Assembly: GCA_963810485.1 (NCBI GenBank) | Contig: CAWENQ010000008.1 | Coordinates: 1 to 64,000 of the forward strand | DNA from: DATKFM01 sp963810485 | GTDB taxonomy: Bacteria; Pseudomonadota; Alphaproteobacteria; Dongiales; Dongiaceae | DNA: 64,000 nucleotides | Direction of reading: 5' to 3' | Part shown: positions 56,758-64,000 of the stretch, piece by piece | Position numbering within the stretch: the first letter of the stretch is position 1 | How the letters are laid out: the number at the start of each line of letters is the position of its first letter | Notes under the pieces: generated by a model | What the model was told of the DNA's origin: nothing | Seen by the model: only the letters and a program-made list of their open reading frames with translations | Database searches by the model: none | Made by a program: the position numbers and the translations under genes

Positions 56758-57278
56758 GGCCAGGGGGTTATAGGAGGGTGGGGGGAGGCAAGTCCACGGT
56801 GCGGGGGTTGCAATAAAAGGTGATGTCGATCTGGCCAAAAATGCATGAAATTGAAGGGCGTAGCCGGCCACTCCCCCTCAGCGCAATCGCACAGGGATTG
56901 TAGTGACTTCGCGGAGGAGGGGAGCGTAGCGAGTGAAGAACGCGAAGCGGTCTGTACTGCCCATAGTCTGGTTGGCTTGAAGGTTGTTTTGCGAGCGTGT
57001 GGTCCATAAAGCATTGGGACATCGAAGGAATTTTCCAAACCTTTGATTTTTGCAAAATCAACCCTGTCTTCCTGTGGCGAGTAGCAATTGAGCCTTTCCC
57101 AGTCCCAGCACATATACGTATAATACACAATATTTGCGTAACACGCAAATTTCCGGATGGCGCGGCTCATCCTTTCCAAGTCGCCAAGGTTGCAGATCGG
57201 CTGAGTAGCGGGCTGATTATTGAACCTGGCACCGGCGCGGGATCGTCCGCGCGGGTCAAGGGGGAGTCTATCCGTTCG
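56758..57278. other. 521-bp gene-poor, AT-richer region
   Basis: It separates divergent dapF and the MFS gene. Frames across it are not protein-like. The first half carries GGAGGAGGGG-type purine runs. The second half, about 56990-57150, drops well below the genome GC and holds a -10 box and a perfect palindrome (57119-57150). It may contain a small regulatory RNA or remnants of inserted DNA. Confidence 0.4.
57119..57150 (+). promoter_or_regulatory. -10 box and 19-bp palindromic operator upstream of the MFS gene
   Basis: TATAAT (57119-57124) is followed seven bases on by ATTTGCGT-AAC-ACGCAAAT (57132-57150), a perfect 8-bp-arm inverted repeat. This is where a repressor would cover the transcription start. 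No good -35 lies upstream. The target would be the MFS transporter 129 bp downstream. Confidence 0.55.
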
Positions 57279-58517
57279 ATGTCGAGCGCCGAAGCGCAAA
57301 AAGCTCTGCAGCCAGTGCTGGTGATCCTCCTGGGCTTCGTGGCCCTGGCGCTCGCTTTCTCCGCGCGCGCGGCCGTTGGCCTGATGATGCCGATCTGGGA
57401 AGGCGAACTCGGCTGGTCACGGAGTTTCATTTCCGGCGGCGTCGCCGTTGCCCTGATCGTCATGGCGGTGCTCGCGCCGCTGGCGGGGCGACTCGTAGAC
57501 CGGCAGGGATCGCGCAATGCCCTGGTCATTGGCCTCCTGGCGCTGGCGGCCGGCTGCGCGCTCATGCCCATCAACGACAGCAAGCTGTGGTTCGTCATCG
57601 CGTTCTGCGGGCTGTCGGCGCTCGGCTTCGGCCTGGTCGCCACCCATGTGGTGTCCACCGCGGTCGAGCAGCAGCTCACGCGCAACCAGGGCCTTGGCAT
57701 CGGCATCGCGACCTCGGGCTCGACGGCGGGCCAGTTCGTGATCGTGCCGCTGATCGCCGTCATGCTGACGGTGCTCGACTGGCGCTGGTCCTACCTGGCG
57801 CTGTCGGTCGCCTGCGCGGGTCTCGCGGCGGCGGTATACTGGCTATTGCCGCGGCACATCGAGCCGAAGGAGCGAACCGCCGAAGCCGGAAGATCGAGTG
57901 CAGGTTTCGGCGCGGACCTCCTGTTCATCCTGAAAAATCCGACATTTCATCTGCTGTTCTGGAGCTACTTCATCTGCGGCTACACGACCAGCGGCGTCAT
58001 CGAGACTCATTTCCTGCCCTATGCATCGCTCTGCGGCTTCGGACCGCTGCCGTCGGCGACGGCCTATGGCCTGCTCTCGGCGATCAATCTCGTCGGCATG
58101 ATCCTCGCCGGATGGCTGACCGACCGGATGAATCGGCCGCTGCTCCTGGCGGCCATCTATGCCATCCGCGGCCTGACCTTCATCCTGCTGGTCAATGTCG
58201 GCGCCGATTATGAAACGCTGCTGCTGTTCAGCGTGATATTCGGGCTGGTCGATTACTCGACGGTGCCGGTGACGGCCAGCCTCGTCGCCAGCCACATCGG
58301 ATTGCGGGTCATGGGCCTCGCCTTCGGATTGATTTCCGCGGGCCACCAGATCGGCGGCGCGCTGGGCGCCTATCTCGGCGGCTATCTCTTCGATCTCTAT
58401 GCGCAGTATGCCTGGATCTGGTGGTCGTCATTCGCGCTGGCCATATTCGCCGGTCTGATGGTGCTCGCGATCCGTGACCGGAAGCCGGCGGACGGGCTGG
58501 TGGCCGGTGCCGCGTAA
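57279..58517 (+). CDS. MFS transporter
   Basis: 412 residues with 12 predicted membrane helices. ALAFSARAAVGLMMPIWEGE opens helix 1. LAGRLVDRQGSRNALVIGLL is the loop 2-3 signature (G..DR.G.R). AGWLTDRMNRPLLLAAIYAI is the matching loop 8-9 of the second half. It resembles the monocarboxylate/oxalate-formate branch. Start at ATG 57279 with GGGGGAG upstream. Inner membrane. A palindromic operator lies upstream; the AraC-type regulator gene 71 bp downstream may or may not be connected. Confidence 0.87.
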   Translation: MSSAEAQKALQPVLVILLGFVALALAFSARAAVGLMMPIWEGELGWSRSFISGGVAVALIVMAVLAPLAGRLVDRQGSRNALVIGLLALAAGCALMPINDSKLWFVIAFCGLSALGFGLVATHVVSTAVEQQLTRNQGLGIGIATSGSTAGQFVIVPLIAVMLTVLDWRWSYLALSVACAGLAAAVYWLLPRHIEPKERTAEAGRSSAGFGADLLFILKNPTFHLLFWSYFICGYTTSGVIETHFLPYASLCGFGPLPSATAYGLLSAINLVGMILAGWLTDRMNRPLLLAAIYAIRGLTFILLVNVGADYETLLLFSVIFGLVDYSTVPVTASLVASHIGLRVMGLAFGLISAGHQIGGALGAYLGGYLFDLYAQYAWIWWSSFALAIFAGLMVLAIRDRKPADGLVAGAA

Positions 58518-58588
58518 GGGGCGCAAGAACGATCAAGCGCGGAACCGGAGGCGCGGGGCAGGGTTCGCCACGGTAACGTGAGGACCCC

Positions 58589-59422
58589 ATGGAGCCCGTC
58601 GCCAAGGCCATCTGGTACATCGAGAGCCACTTCGCCGGCGCCATCACGCTCGACGATATCGCCGATGTCAGCGGCCTGTCCCGCTTTGCGCTTTCGCGGG
58701 CGTTCGGCGCGGCGACAGACCGCTCGGTCATGCGCTATGTCCGGGGCCGGCGCCTGACGGAGGCGGCGAAGTCGCTGGCGAACGGCGCCGGCGATATCCT
58801 GTCGCTGGCGCTGGAGACGGGCTACGGGTCCCACGAAGCCTTCAGCCGGGCGTTCCGCGATCAGTTCGGCCTCACGCCCGAGGCTGTGCGCGCGCAGCGC
58901 TCTCTCGACAACATCCCGCTCGTGGAGACCTTCAAGATGGACGATTCATTGATCGTGAAGCTGGAACCGCCGCGTTTCGAGAAAGGCAAGCTGCTGCTCA
59001 TTGCCGGCCTGGCGGAACGCTACAACTATGAGACCTGCATGGAGATTCCCAAGCTATGGCAGCGCTTCACGCCCTACCTCGGCAACATTCCGGGGCAAGT
59101 GGGCAACGTCGCCTATGGCGTGCGCTACAACAGCGACGACGAGGGCAATCTCGATTACATGGCCGGCGTCGAGGTCGCGAGTTTCGACGGCTTGCCGAAG
59201 GAATTGACGCGGCTGCGCATCCCGGCGAAACGCTATGCGGTGTTCCGGCATAACCGGCATATCTCGGAAGTGCGGCGCACCCACTACACGATCTGGAGCC
59301 AATGGCTGCCGGAATCAGGCAATGAGCCTGCCGACGCGCCGTCTTTCGAGCGCTATGACGAGAAATTCAATCCGCGCACCGGCAGCGGCGGGCTGGAGAT
59401 CTGGGTGCCGCTGAGCAAATGA
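58589..59422 (+). CDS. AraC-family regulator with GyrI-like effector domain
   Basis: 277 residues. The double HTH is at the N-terminus (ITLDDIADVSGLSRFALSRA, then ILSLALETGYGSHEAFSRAF and RDQFGLTPEAVRA), residues about 5-108. The C-terminal 150 residues are GyrI/BmrR-type: KLLLIAGLAERYNYETCMEI, LTRLRIPAKRYAVFRHNRHI and GGLEIWVPL, a fold that binds small hydrophobic or cationic ligands. This layout is that of Rob and related drug-responsive activators. It probably senses a compound and controls an efflux or detoxification gene such as the upstream MFS. Confidence 0.87.
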   Translation: MEPVAKAIWYIESHFAGAITLDDIADVSGLSRFALSRAFGAATDRSVMRYVRGRRLTEAAKSLANGAGDILSLALETGYGSHEAFSRAFRDQFGLTPEAVRAQRSLDNIPLVETFKMDDSLIVKLEPPRFEKGKLLLIAGLAERYNYETCMEIPKLWQRFTPYLGNIPGQVGNVAYGVRYNSDDEGNLDYMAGVEVASFDGLPKELTRLRIPAKRYAVFRHNRHISEVRRTHYTIWSQWLPESGNEPADAPSFERYDEKFNPRTGSGGLEIWVPLSK

Positions 59423-59468
59423 TGCATGTCGATAGATTGGGCGATCCGGCGACACTCTAGAATGAAAA

Positions 59469-59651
59469 CCCTCTCCCCTTGAGGGAGAGGGGTAGGGGAG
59501 AGGGGTTTCGCGCATCGGCGCGCAGCGAGTCCTACTGCCGACGATGCTCGGATCATCAGACTCATTGGCGCGCTTCCGCGCGCATGACCCCTCACCCGCG
59601 CAACATCCGCTATGCGTATGTTGCTTGCCCTCTCCCTCAAGGGGAGAGGGG
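59469..59651. repeat. Degenerate inverted pair of the 64-bp repeat, nothing between
   Basis: A shortened copy at 59469-59505 (CCCTCTCCCCTTGAGGGAGA and so on) and a near-full inverted copy at 59588-59651 flank only about 80 bp with no gene. Their sequence matches 6482-6545 and 6924-6987 apart from GTGGG replaced by GAGGG and changes in the inner palindrome. It looks like the scar or empty form of the arrangement seen around DUF559. Confidence 0.8.
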
Positions 59652-59691
59652 ACATTTAATTAGCAACCTTCGACTTGAAAATCTGTCGATG

Positions 59692-60453
59692 TTACTGCGC
59701 CAAGTGGGACAGCGCGGTGCGCAAGGGCAGGTCGGAGATTTGCACCAGCCCTTCGAAGGGGTGGGCCAGCTCGATAATCAGGAACATCGCGCCGGATACC
59801 GACAGCGCGCTGAAGAACATCGTGCCGATCACGGTCAGGTTGCGCGGCGAATACAAGCCGAAGCTGACGAACAGCACGACGAGCCAGAAGACCAGGATGA
59901 CGATGAAGGTCATGGGTATGGTGGCGCCTTCAGACTGGGCCACCATCAGCCAGCGGTCCTTACCCACCTCGATGCTGAGCTGGCGGGCCATGGTCAGAAG
60001 CTCTTTCTGTTTTTCGTTGGCCGGTTGCAACCCGAGGATGAGGCTGTGGAAGTCTTCGCCCTCCGCTGTTGAATCAGGCGCCAGCCGGGAATCGGTGGCG
60101 CCGTCTACCGGCCAGATTTTCTTCAGGCCATCGGCAACGATGCCGCGCAGGCGGTGGCGGGTCGGCAGCGCCTCCGGCCCGTAGAGCGCCAGCGCGCTGT
60201 CGATCAGGATGAGATTGGCCGCGATCTCGTTGAGGCCACTCTTCTGTTCGTCGTAGGAACCCTTGGCGGTGGCGACCAGCAGGCCGAGCACCAGGGCGGC
60301 CATGGTGGCCACCAGCCCCATGCCCAGCTTCACCGCATCCTTCGAGTCCTCGCCGAGATCGGTCTGCGGCAGGACGCCCCGCAGACGCATGCCCAGCAGC
60401 GCGCCGCCGAAGGCGCAGGCGAAGACGATCGCGCCGATCAACCATGCAGTCAT
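59692..60453 (-). CDS. DUF4239 membrane protein
   Basis: 253 residues with four membrane helices at about 4-22, 46-64, 183-206 and 215-238. LGMGLVATMAALVLGLLVAT, AKGSYDEQKSGLNEIAANLI and FIVILVFWLVVLFVSFGLYS are the typical DUF4239 (bestrophin-like) blocks. The middle 120 residues are soluble. Function unknown; a channel-like role is only suggested by the family name. Divergent from ChaC. Confidence 0.8.
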   Translation of the reverse strand: MTAWLIGAIVFACAFGGALLGMRLRGVLPQTDLGEDSKDAVKLGMGLVATMAALVLGLLVATAKGSYDEQKSGLNEIAANLILIDSALALYGPEALPTRHRLRGIVADGLKKIWPVDGATDSRLAPDSTAEGEDFHSLILGLQPANEKQKELLTMARQLSIEVGKDRWLMVAQSEGATIPMTFIVILVFWLVVLFVSFGLYSPRNLTVIGTMFFSALSVSGAMFLIIELAHPFEGLVQISDLPLRTALSHLAQ

Positions 60454-60684
60454 GCCCTATCTCCCGCCGAGATAACTCACCGACATAGCGGCCGAGCCTG
60501 TCGCCTGGCCATATCTTGCGGCGGCGATGGTAGGAGGTGCAGGCCCATTCCGGCAATCACCTCTGCGATCCTGGCATGCCGGCCATGTTCGGGCCCAAGC
60601 TAGTCCGGCGGAAATTGGTTCCCTATACTGGCGCATTCGCGGCGAGAGCATGGAGCCACTGCGTTGCCACTGACGAAGTCCCCC

Positions 60685-61386
60685 ATGGCCCTGACGGCGG
60701 AGCTGGTGGCGCGCTGCCACCGGCAGGAGCCTGATCCCGGGCCGGAAGAAGGCTATCCCGAGTTCACCGAAGAGGAGTACGACGCAGCGGCGGTGACGCT
60801 GCTGCGGGAACGCCGGGAGACCGGCCCGCTCTGGCTCTTTGCCTATGGCTCACTGATCTGGAAGCCGGTGTTCGAGTCGGTGGAGCATCGTCGCGCCACA
60901 GTGCATGGCTGGCATCGCTCCTTCTGCATGGAAATGACCCGTTGGCGCGGCTCGCCGCAGCAGCCGGGTCTTATGATGGCGCTGCAGCGCGGCGGCCGCT
61001 GCGAGGGCATCGCATACCGATTGACGGACGATGATCACGCCGCCCAACTCGGCCGTTTGCTGCGGCGCGAGGTCAACGACGCGGGCAGCGTATCTGCCGT
61101 TCGCTGGCTTAGTGCCGACATCGGCGGCGAGAAACACCGGGCCCTGACGTTCTGGGTCGATACGGGGGAACTGGATTATTTCGTCAAACTGCCGCTGCCC
61201 GATGTCGCGCGCATCCTCGCCCGCGCCTGCGGCCATATAGGCTCCGGCGCGGAGTATCTGTACCATACCGTTAGCAAGCTCGAAGAATTCGGCATTCGCG
61301 ACCGCAATCTCTGGCAGCTGCAGGAAATGGTGGCGGCGGAGATCCAATTGCTGATCGCCGAAGAGACGGTAAGGGCTGCGCCATGA
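60685..61386 (+). CDS. Gamma-glutamylcyclotransferase, ChaC type
   Basis: 233 residues from ATG 60685 (a TTG at 60664 would add seven). LWLFAYGSLIWKPVFESVEH (residues 50-69) is the ChaC substrate-cavity motif. VHGWHRSFCMEMTRWRGSPQ and CEGIAYRL follow in family order. It degrades glutathione to 5-oxoproline and Cys-Gly in the cytosol. TATACT at 60624-60629 may be its -10. Its stop overlaps the next start (ATGA at 61383). Confidence 0.88.
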   Translation: MALTAELVARCHRQEPDPGPEEGYPEFTEEEYDAAAVTLLRERRETGPLWLFAYGSLIWKPVFESVEHRRATVHGWHRSFCMEMTRWRGSPQQPGLMMALQRGGRCEGIAYRLTDDDHAAQLGRLLRREVNDAGSVSAVRWLSADIGGEKHRALTFWVDTGELDYFVKLPLPDVARILARACGHIGSGAEYLYHTVSKLEEFGIRDRNLWQLQEMVAAEIQLLIAEETVRAAP

Positions 61387-61610
61387 GCGGCGATCTCGGT
61401 TTCACATTCCGCGCGACAAAGAACGGCGAGGTGTTCTTGCATCATCGCGGCAAGCTGGCGACGACCCTGCGCGGCGAGGCGGCGGCGGAGTTCCTCGTGG
61501 ACATGAACGGCGCCGATGTTGACGAACAGCAACAGATCATGGCCCGCATCACCGGCAACTACCGCCGCGGCAACGAACGGCTGGCGAAGAACCATCCGCG
61601 CAATCGTTAA
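61383..61610 (+). CDS. Small conserved-looking hypothetical
   Basis: 75 residues: MSGDLGFTFRATKNGEVFLH, HHRGKLATTLRGEAAAEFLV, then a charged helix with DEQQQIMARITGNYRRGNER. Short beta-rich start, basic helical end, no membrane segment. It overlaps chaC by 4 bp, so it is translated in step with it. I do not recognise it; the fixed spacing and codon use support a real gene. Confidence 0.65.
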   Translation: MSGDLGFTFRATKNGEVFLHHRGKLATTLRGEAAAEFLVDMNGADVDEQQQIMARITGNYRRGNERLAKNHPRNR

Positions 61611-61784
61611 ACAATTCCGGGTAAAAAAGTGGCACTTGTAAGGTTGTGATTATGGTCACAGCCCGCCGAATGCAATCGGCGTAGGCAACATACAAGCTGC
61701 AAAATTGGTGAACCCAGACCGCGCCCGAAGATCCCCTCTTCGGCGCCGCAGCCGGTCTTTTGCCTGATCTACACGGAGACCCAG

Positions 61785-64000
61785 ATGAACAGAAGGCTTC
61801 AATTTATTTATGGCTTGAGCACCGCGGCCCTGCTGGCCTGCAGTGCAAGCCCGCTGCTGGCGCAAGACTCCCCAAGCAGCCCGATGGCCGGCGCCACGGA
61901 CGAGAATGTGAACTATCCGTCGGGAACTCGCCTGCAATCGTCTTATGTTGTCGTGAACAAAGATCTCGGCCTCGCCGCAACGCCGATGGGATCCAGAAGC
62001 GCAACTGCCGGCTTCGCGGCCGCTTCCGAAATTCAGGCGGATCTGCCGGCTGGCTATACATTGGGGCCGGCGGCAACCGCGCATATCACGGAAGAAAAGA
62101 CCAGCGCCGAGTCCGCACCGGGCGGCGCCGCGCACATGGCGGGCGCTTCCGACAAGTTCATCACTGTCTATCCGCTGCAATATAACGGCATACCGCTGTC
62201 GAAGGGCAGCGACTACATGGCGATGGTCAGCGGCAGCGGAACGCTGCTGGTCAAGCGGGAACGGGGACTGCCGGAGAGTATTGACGGCACCGATCCGTCC
62301 GTCACAGCCGAGCAGGCCATCCCCGTGGCCGCCGCGGACGCGAAGGACTATCTGGGAACGGCGGAACCCCAGATGTCGACACCGACCCTGGAGATCTGGG
62401 TCGACGAGGCGAAGCAAGGGCATCTTGCCTGGACCTTCAGCGTCGCCTCCGACTCCCTGACAGAGCCGAAGGCCCGGCGCTATTGGGTCGCCGCGCTCGG
62501 TGAACCGAAGGTGCTCAACTGGGAAAGCGAAATCTACAGCACTCATCAGGGCGTCATCACCGGCCAGCTCTGGTCCACGACTCCGTTCGATGGGACCGCC
62601 AACCGGCCCTTGCCGGGATTGCAGGTGCTGCGCTCCATCAGCGGTCCCACGGCCACCGGCCCCGACGGACGCTACGGCTTCGATGACGGCGCCGGCGCGG
62701 CCAATATCTCTGCCGATCTCGATGGCGCCAATGTCGATCTGCAGAACCAGGCGGGCGCGAACATGTCGCGCGCGAAGAATGGCACGCCCGCAAATTCGGT
62801 CGACCTCAACTTCGGCTCGGCCAACGATAACGAGCGCGCCCAGGTTTCGGCGTTCTACTGGACGGAAAAGGCCCATGAACTCGCGGGCAGCATCCTGGCG
62901 CCGACAGACCTGCCCAACCTGATCACGCGCGTGAACATCGCGGATTCCTGCAACGCATTCTGGAACGGGAATTCGATCAATTTCTTCCAGGCCGGCGGCG
63001 CTTGTCCCAACACCGCCTACTCGGACGTTGTCTTCCACGAGTACGGCCACGGCGTCGATTCCCGGAAGGGCGGCATCCTTGACGGCGGCTACAGCGAAGG
63101 CTTCGGCGATGCCTTGGCCCTCCTGGGCACGCGGCAATCGTGCCTAGGCCGCGATTTCTTCGGCGACGGCACCTGCCTGCGGCCGGCGACTGATGTCATC
63201 CTCTGGCCGCCGGCGCCTGGCGAGAATGTGCACGCCGTCGGCCGCCGCTACGCCGGTTTCTCCTGGGAGCTGATTCAGCAGCTCGCCAAGACCTATGGCG
63301 AAAACGGCGCCTACGACATCGCCAGCCGATTGGTCCTGGCGGCGGCAGCGGCAAATCCGACGAATATTCCCGATGCCGTGCATCTCAGCTTCCTGGCCGA
63401 CGATATCGACGGCAACCTCGCCAACGGTACGCCGCACTTCCGGGAGCTCGCCGCGGCGGCCGACTCGCGGCATATCCCGCGCCCGGCCGATCCGGCGCCC
63501 GCGATTGCCGGTGGTGTCGGTGTCTCGGCGCAATTCCCGTTCACCGATCACAAGACCGTTTCGGCGAATGAGAATATCGTGCAAGTCAATCTGCATCTGG
63601 ACGAGGAAAGCATCGTGCATATCTCGGCCAACTCCAGCGCGCAGAGCACAGCCCCGCTCTCGTTCCGCACCGGCTTCTACAATCAGGCGACGCAGAGCAC
63701 CATCTGGACCGGCTCCTACCGCAATGTCAGCCTGAGCAATGCCAGCCAGTGGGGCAATTTCGGCAGCAAGTATGCGGTGAAGCTGCCGGCGGGCGACCAC
63801 ACCATCTATTGGAAGATCTGGATCAACAGCGGCACGATCACCCTGAGCTCCGGCAGCTTGCAGGTCGAGACCTTCAAGGCCCCGGCCATGATGGCCATCG
63901 CGAGCAGCGCCGAGGTGACAACGGACGATCTGTCGCTGATCATACCTGCGGCCGGACCGGAAACGTCCGAAACGCAGTCGGTCGATGACATTGGCGAGCC
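61785..64000 (+). CDS. Secreted zinc metallopeptidase (M36/M4-like), cut by window end
   Basis: Open from ATG 61785 to the window edge, more than 738 residues. Signal peptide MNRRLQFIYGLSTAALLACS ending at LLA-QD (about residue 27). A propeptide-like region (about 120-200) contains FITVYPLQYNGIPLSKGSDY, as in fungalysin/thermolysin propeptides. VVFHEYGHGVDSRKGG gives the zinc motif His418-Glu419-x-x-His422, and GGYSEGFGDALALLG gives the third ligand Glu438 and Asp442. The spacing from His422 to Glu438 is shorter than in thermolysin or fungalysin, so the family call is tentative. After residue 560 come beta-sandwich, adhesion-like repeats. A hairpin (CCGAAGA/TCTTCGG) lies about 50 bp upstream. 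Secreted or periplasmic protease. Confidence 0.8.
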   Translation, partial: MNRRLQFIYGLSTAALLACSASPLLAQDSPSSPMAGATDENVNYPSGTRLQSSYVVVNKDLGLAATPMGSRSATAGFAAASEIQADLPAGYTLGPAATAHITEEKTSAESAPGGAAHMAGASDKFITVYPLQYNGIPLSKGSDYMAMVSGSGTLLVKRERGLPESIDGTDPSVTAEQAIPVAAADAKDYLGTAEPQMSTPTLEIWVDEAKQGHLAWTFSVASDSLTEPKARRYWVAALGEPKVLNWESEIYSTHQGVITGQLWSTTPFDGTANRPLPGLQVLRSISGPTATGPDGRYGFDDGAGAANISADLDGANVDLQNQAGANMSRAKNGTPANSVDLNFGSANDNERAQVSAFYWTEKAHELAGSILAPTDLPNLITRVNIADSCNAFWNGNSINFFQAGGACPNTAYSDVVFHEYGHGVDSRKGGILDGGYSEGFGDALALLGTRQSCLGRDFFGDGTCLRPATDVILWPPAPGENVHAVGRRYAGFSWELIQQLAKTYGENGAYDIASRLVLAAAAANPTNIPDAVHLSFLADDIDGNLANGTPHFRELAAAADSRHIPRPADPAPAIAGGVGVSAQFPFTDHKTVSANENIVQVNLHLDEESIVHISANSSAQSTAPLSFRTGFYNQATQSTIWTGSYRNVSLSNASQWGNFGSKYAVKLPAGDHTIYWKIWINSGTITLSSGSLQVETFKAPAMMAIASSAEVTTDDLSLIIPAAGPETSETQSVDDIGE

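Noticed and set aside
61630..61660. Sigma-54 promoter (TGGCAC) upstream of the peptidase
   Set aside because: TGGCAC is present but the -12 TTGC does not follow at the right distance.

Overview
The window falls into three unlike blocks. Positions 1-529 look non-bacterial. They are AT-richer, have no credible bacterial gene, carry a run of 41 C (160-200) and end in a run of 19 A (509-527), like a short eukaryotic cDNA or an assembly artefact. Positions 530-about 4740 are very GC-rich bacterial sequence with an actinobacterial flavour. They hold a surface-glycan locus (two family-2 glycosyltransferases, a large multi-spanning membrane protein, a divergent methyltransferase) broken by many reading-frame shifts. 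From about 4745 to the end the sequence is a coherent alphaproteobacterial chromosome, GC about 65%. The glycerol ABC importer set, the dapF-mtaB-ftsY order, DUF2336 and the Blh/YeeE sulfur genes point that way, probably Rhodospirillales- or Hyphomicrobiales-like; the genus cannot be told. The first two blocks are therefore probably chimeric joins at a contig end.

Layout of the alphaproteobacterial part: 4.8-8.3 kb, small membrane protein, small lipoprotein, trans-3-hydroxyproline dehydratase, a DUF559 gene between inverted copies of a 64-bp palindromic repeat, and a GT8-like glycosyltransferase. 8.3-18.7 kb, glycerol uptake and catabolism: glpK, divergent glpR, then glpD-glpV-glpS-glpT-glpP-glpQ-glpU, closed by a terminator. 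18.8-22.8 kb, beta/alpha-barrel protein, FGGY kinase, glutathione transferase, nucleoside hydrolase. 23.1-28.0 kb, Amt-family channel with a small membrane partner, an APC permease and a DMT exporter. 28.0-35.7 kb, a Na+/H+ antiporter with a cyclic-nucleotide domain, a FecR protein and a CHASE2 adenylate cyclase, with a thiosulfate/persulfide module (two YeeE halves plus Blh) between the last two. 35.9-43.6 kb, a polyamine-type ABC importer in one operon with an unusual glycosyltransferase bearing a lysine-rich tail, a bicupin and an aldehyde dehydrogenase. 43.6-50.9 kb, alr, methyltransferase, pgk, PAS histidine kinase and DUF2336. 51-56.8 kb, NUDIX, DMT, FkbM methyltransferase, ftsY, mtaB, dapF. 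57-64 kb, MFS transporter, AraC-type regulator, DUF4239 protein, ChaC, a small hypothetical and the start of a secreted zinc metallopeptidase cut by the window edge.

Many conserved genes are split by single-base indels, densest in glpD-glpU (11.28-18.69 kb), with isolated ones in DUF559, the FGGY kinase, the aldehyde dehydrogenase, pgk and mtaB. Nearly all that can be repaired by eye are one extra base. This fits uncorrected long-read error better than gene decay, so these genes are annotated over their full span.

The most notable biology: (i) GlpS and GlpT carry complementary degeneracies that predict one dead and one consensus ATP site; (ii) the 35.9-43.6 kb importer/glycosyltransferase/bicupin/dehydrogenase operon, which I cannot match to a described pathway; (iii) a possible cAMP-gated antiporter beside an adenylate cyclase; (iv) a DUF559 nuclease-like cassette bounded by inverted palindromes.
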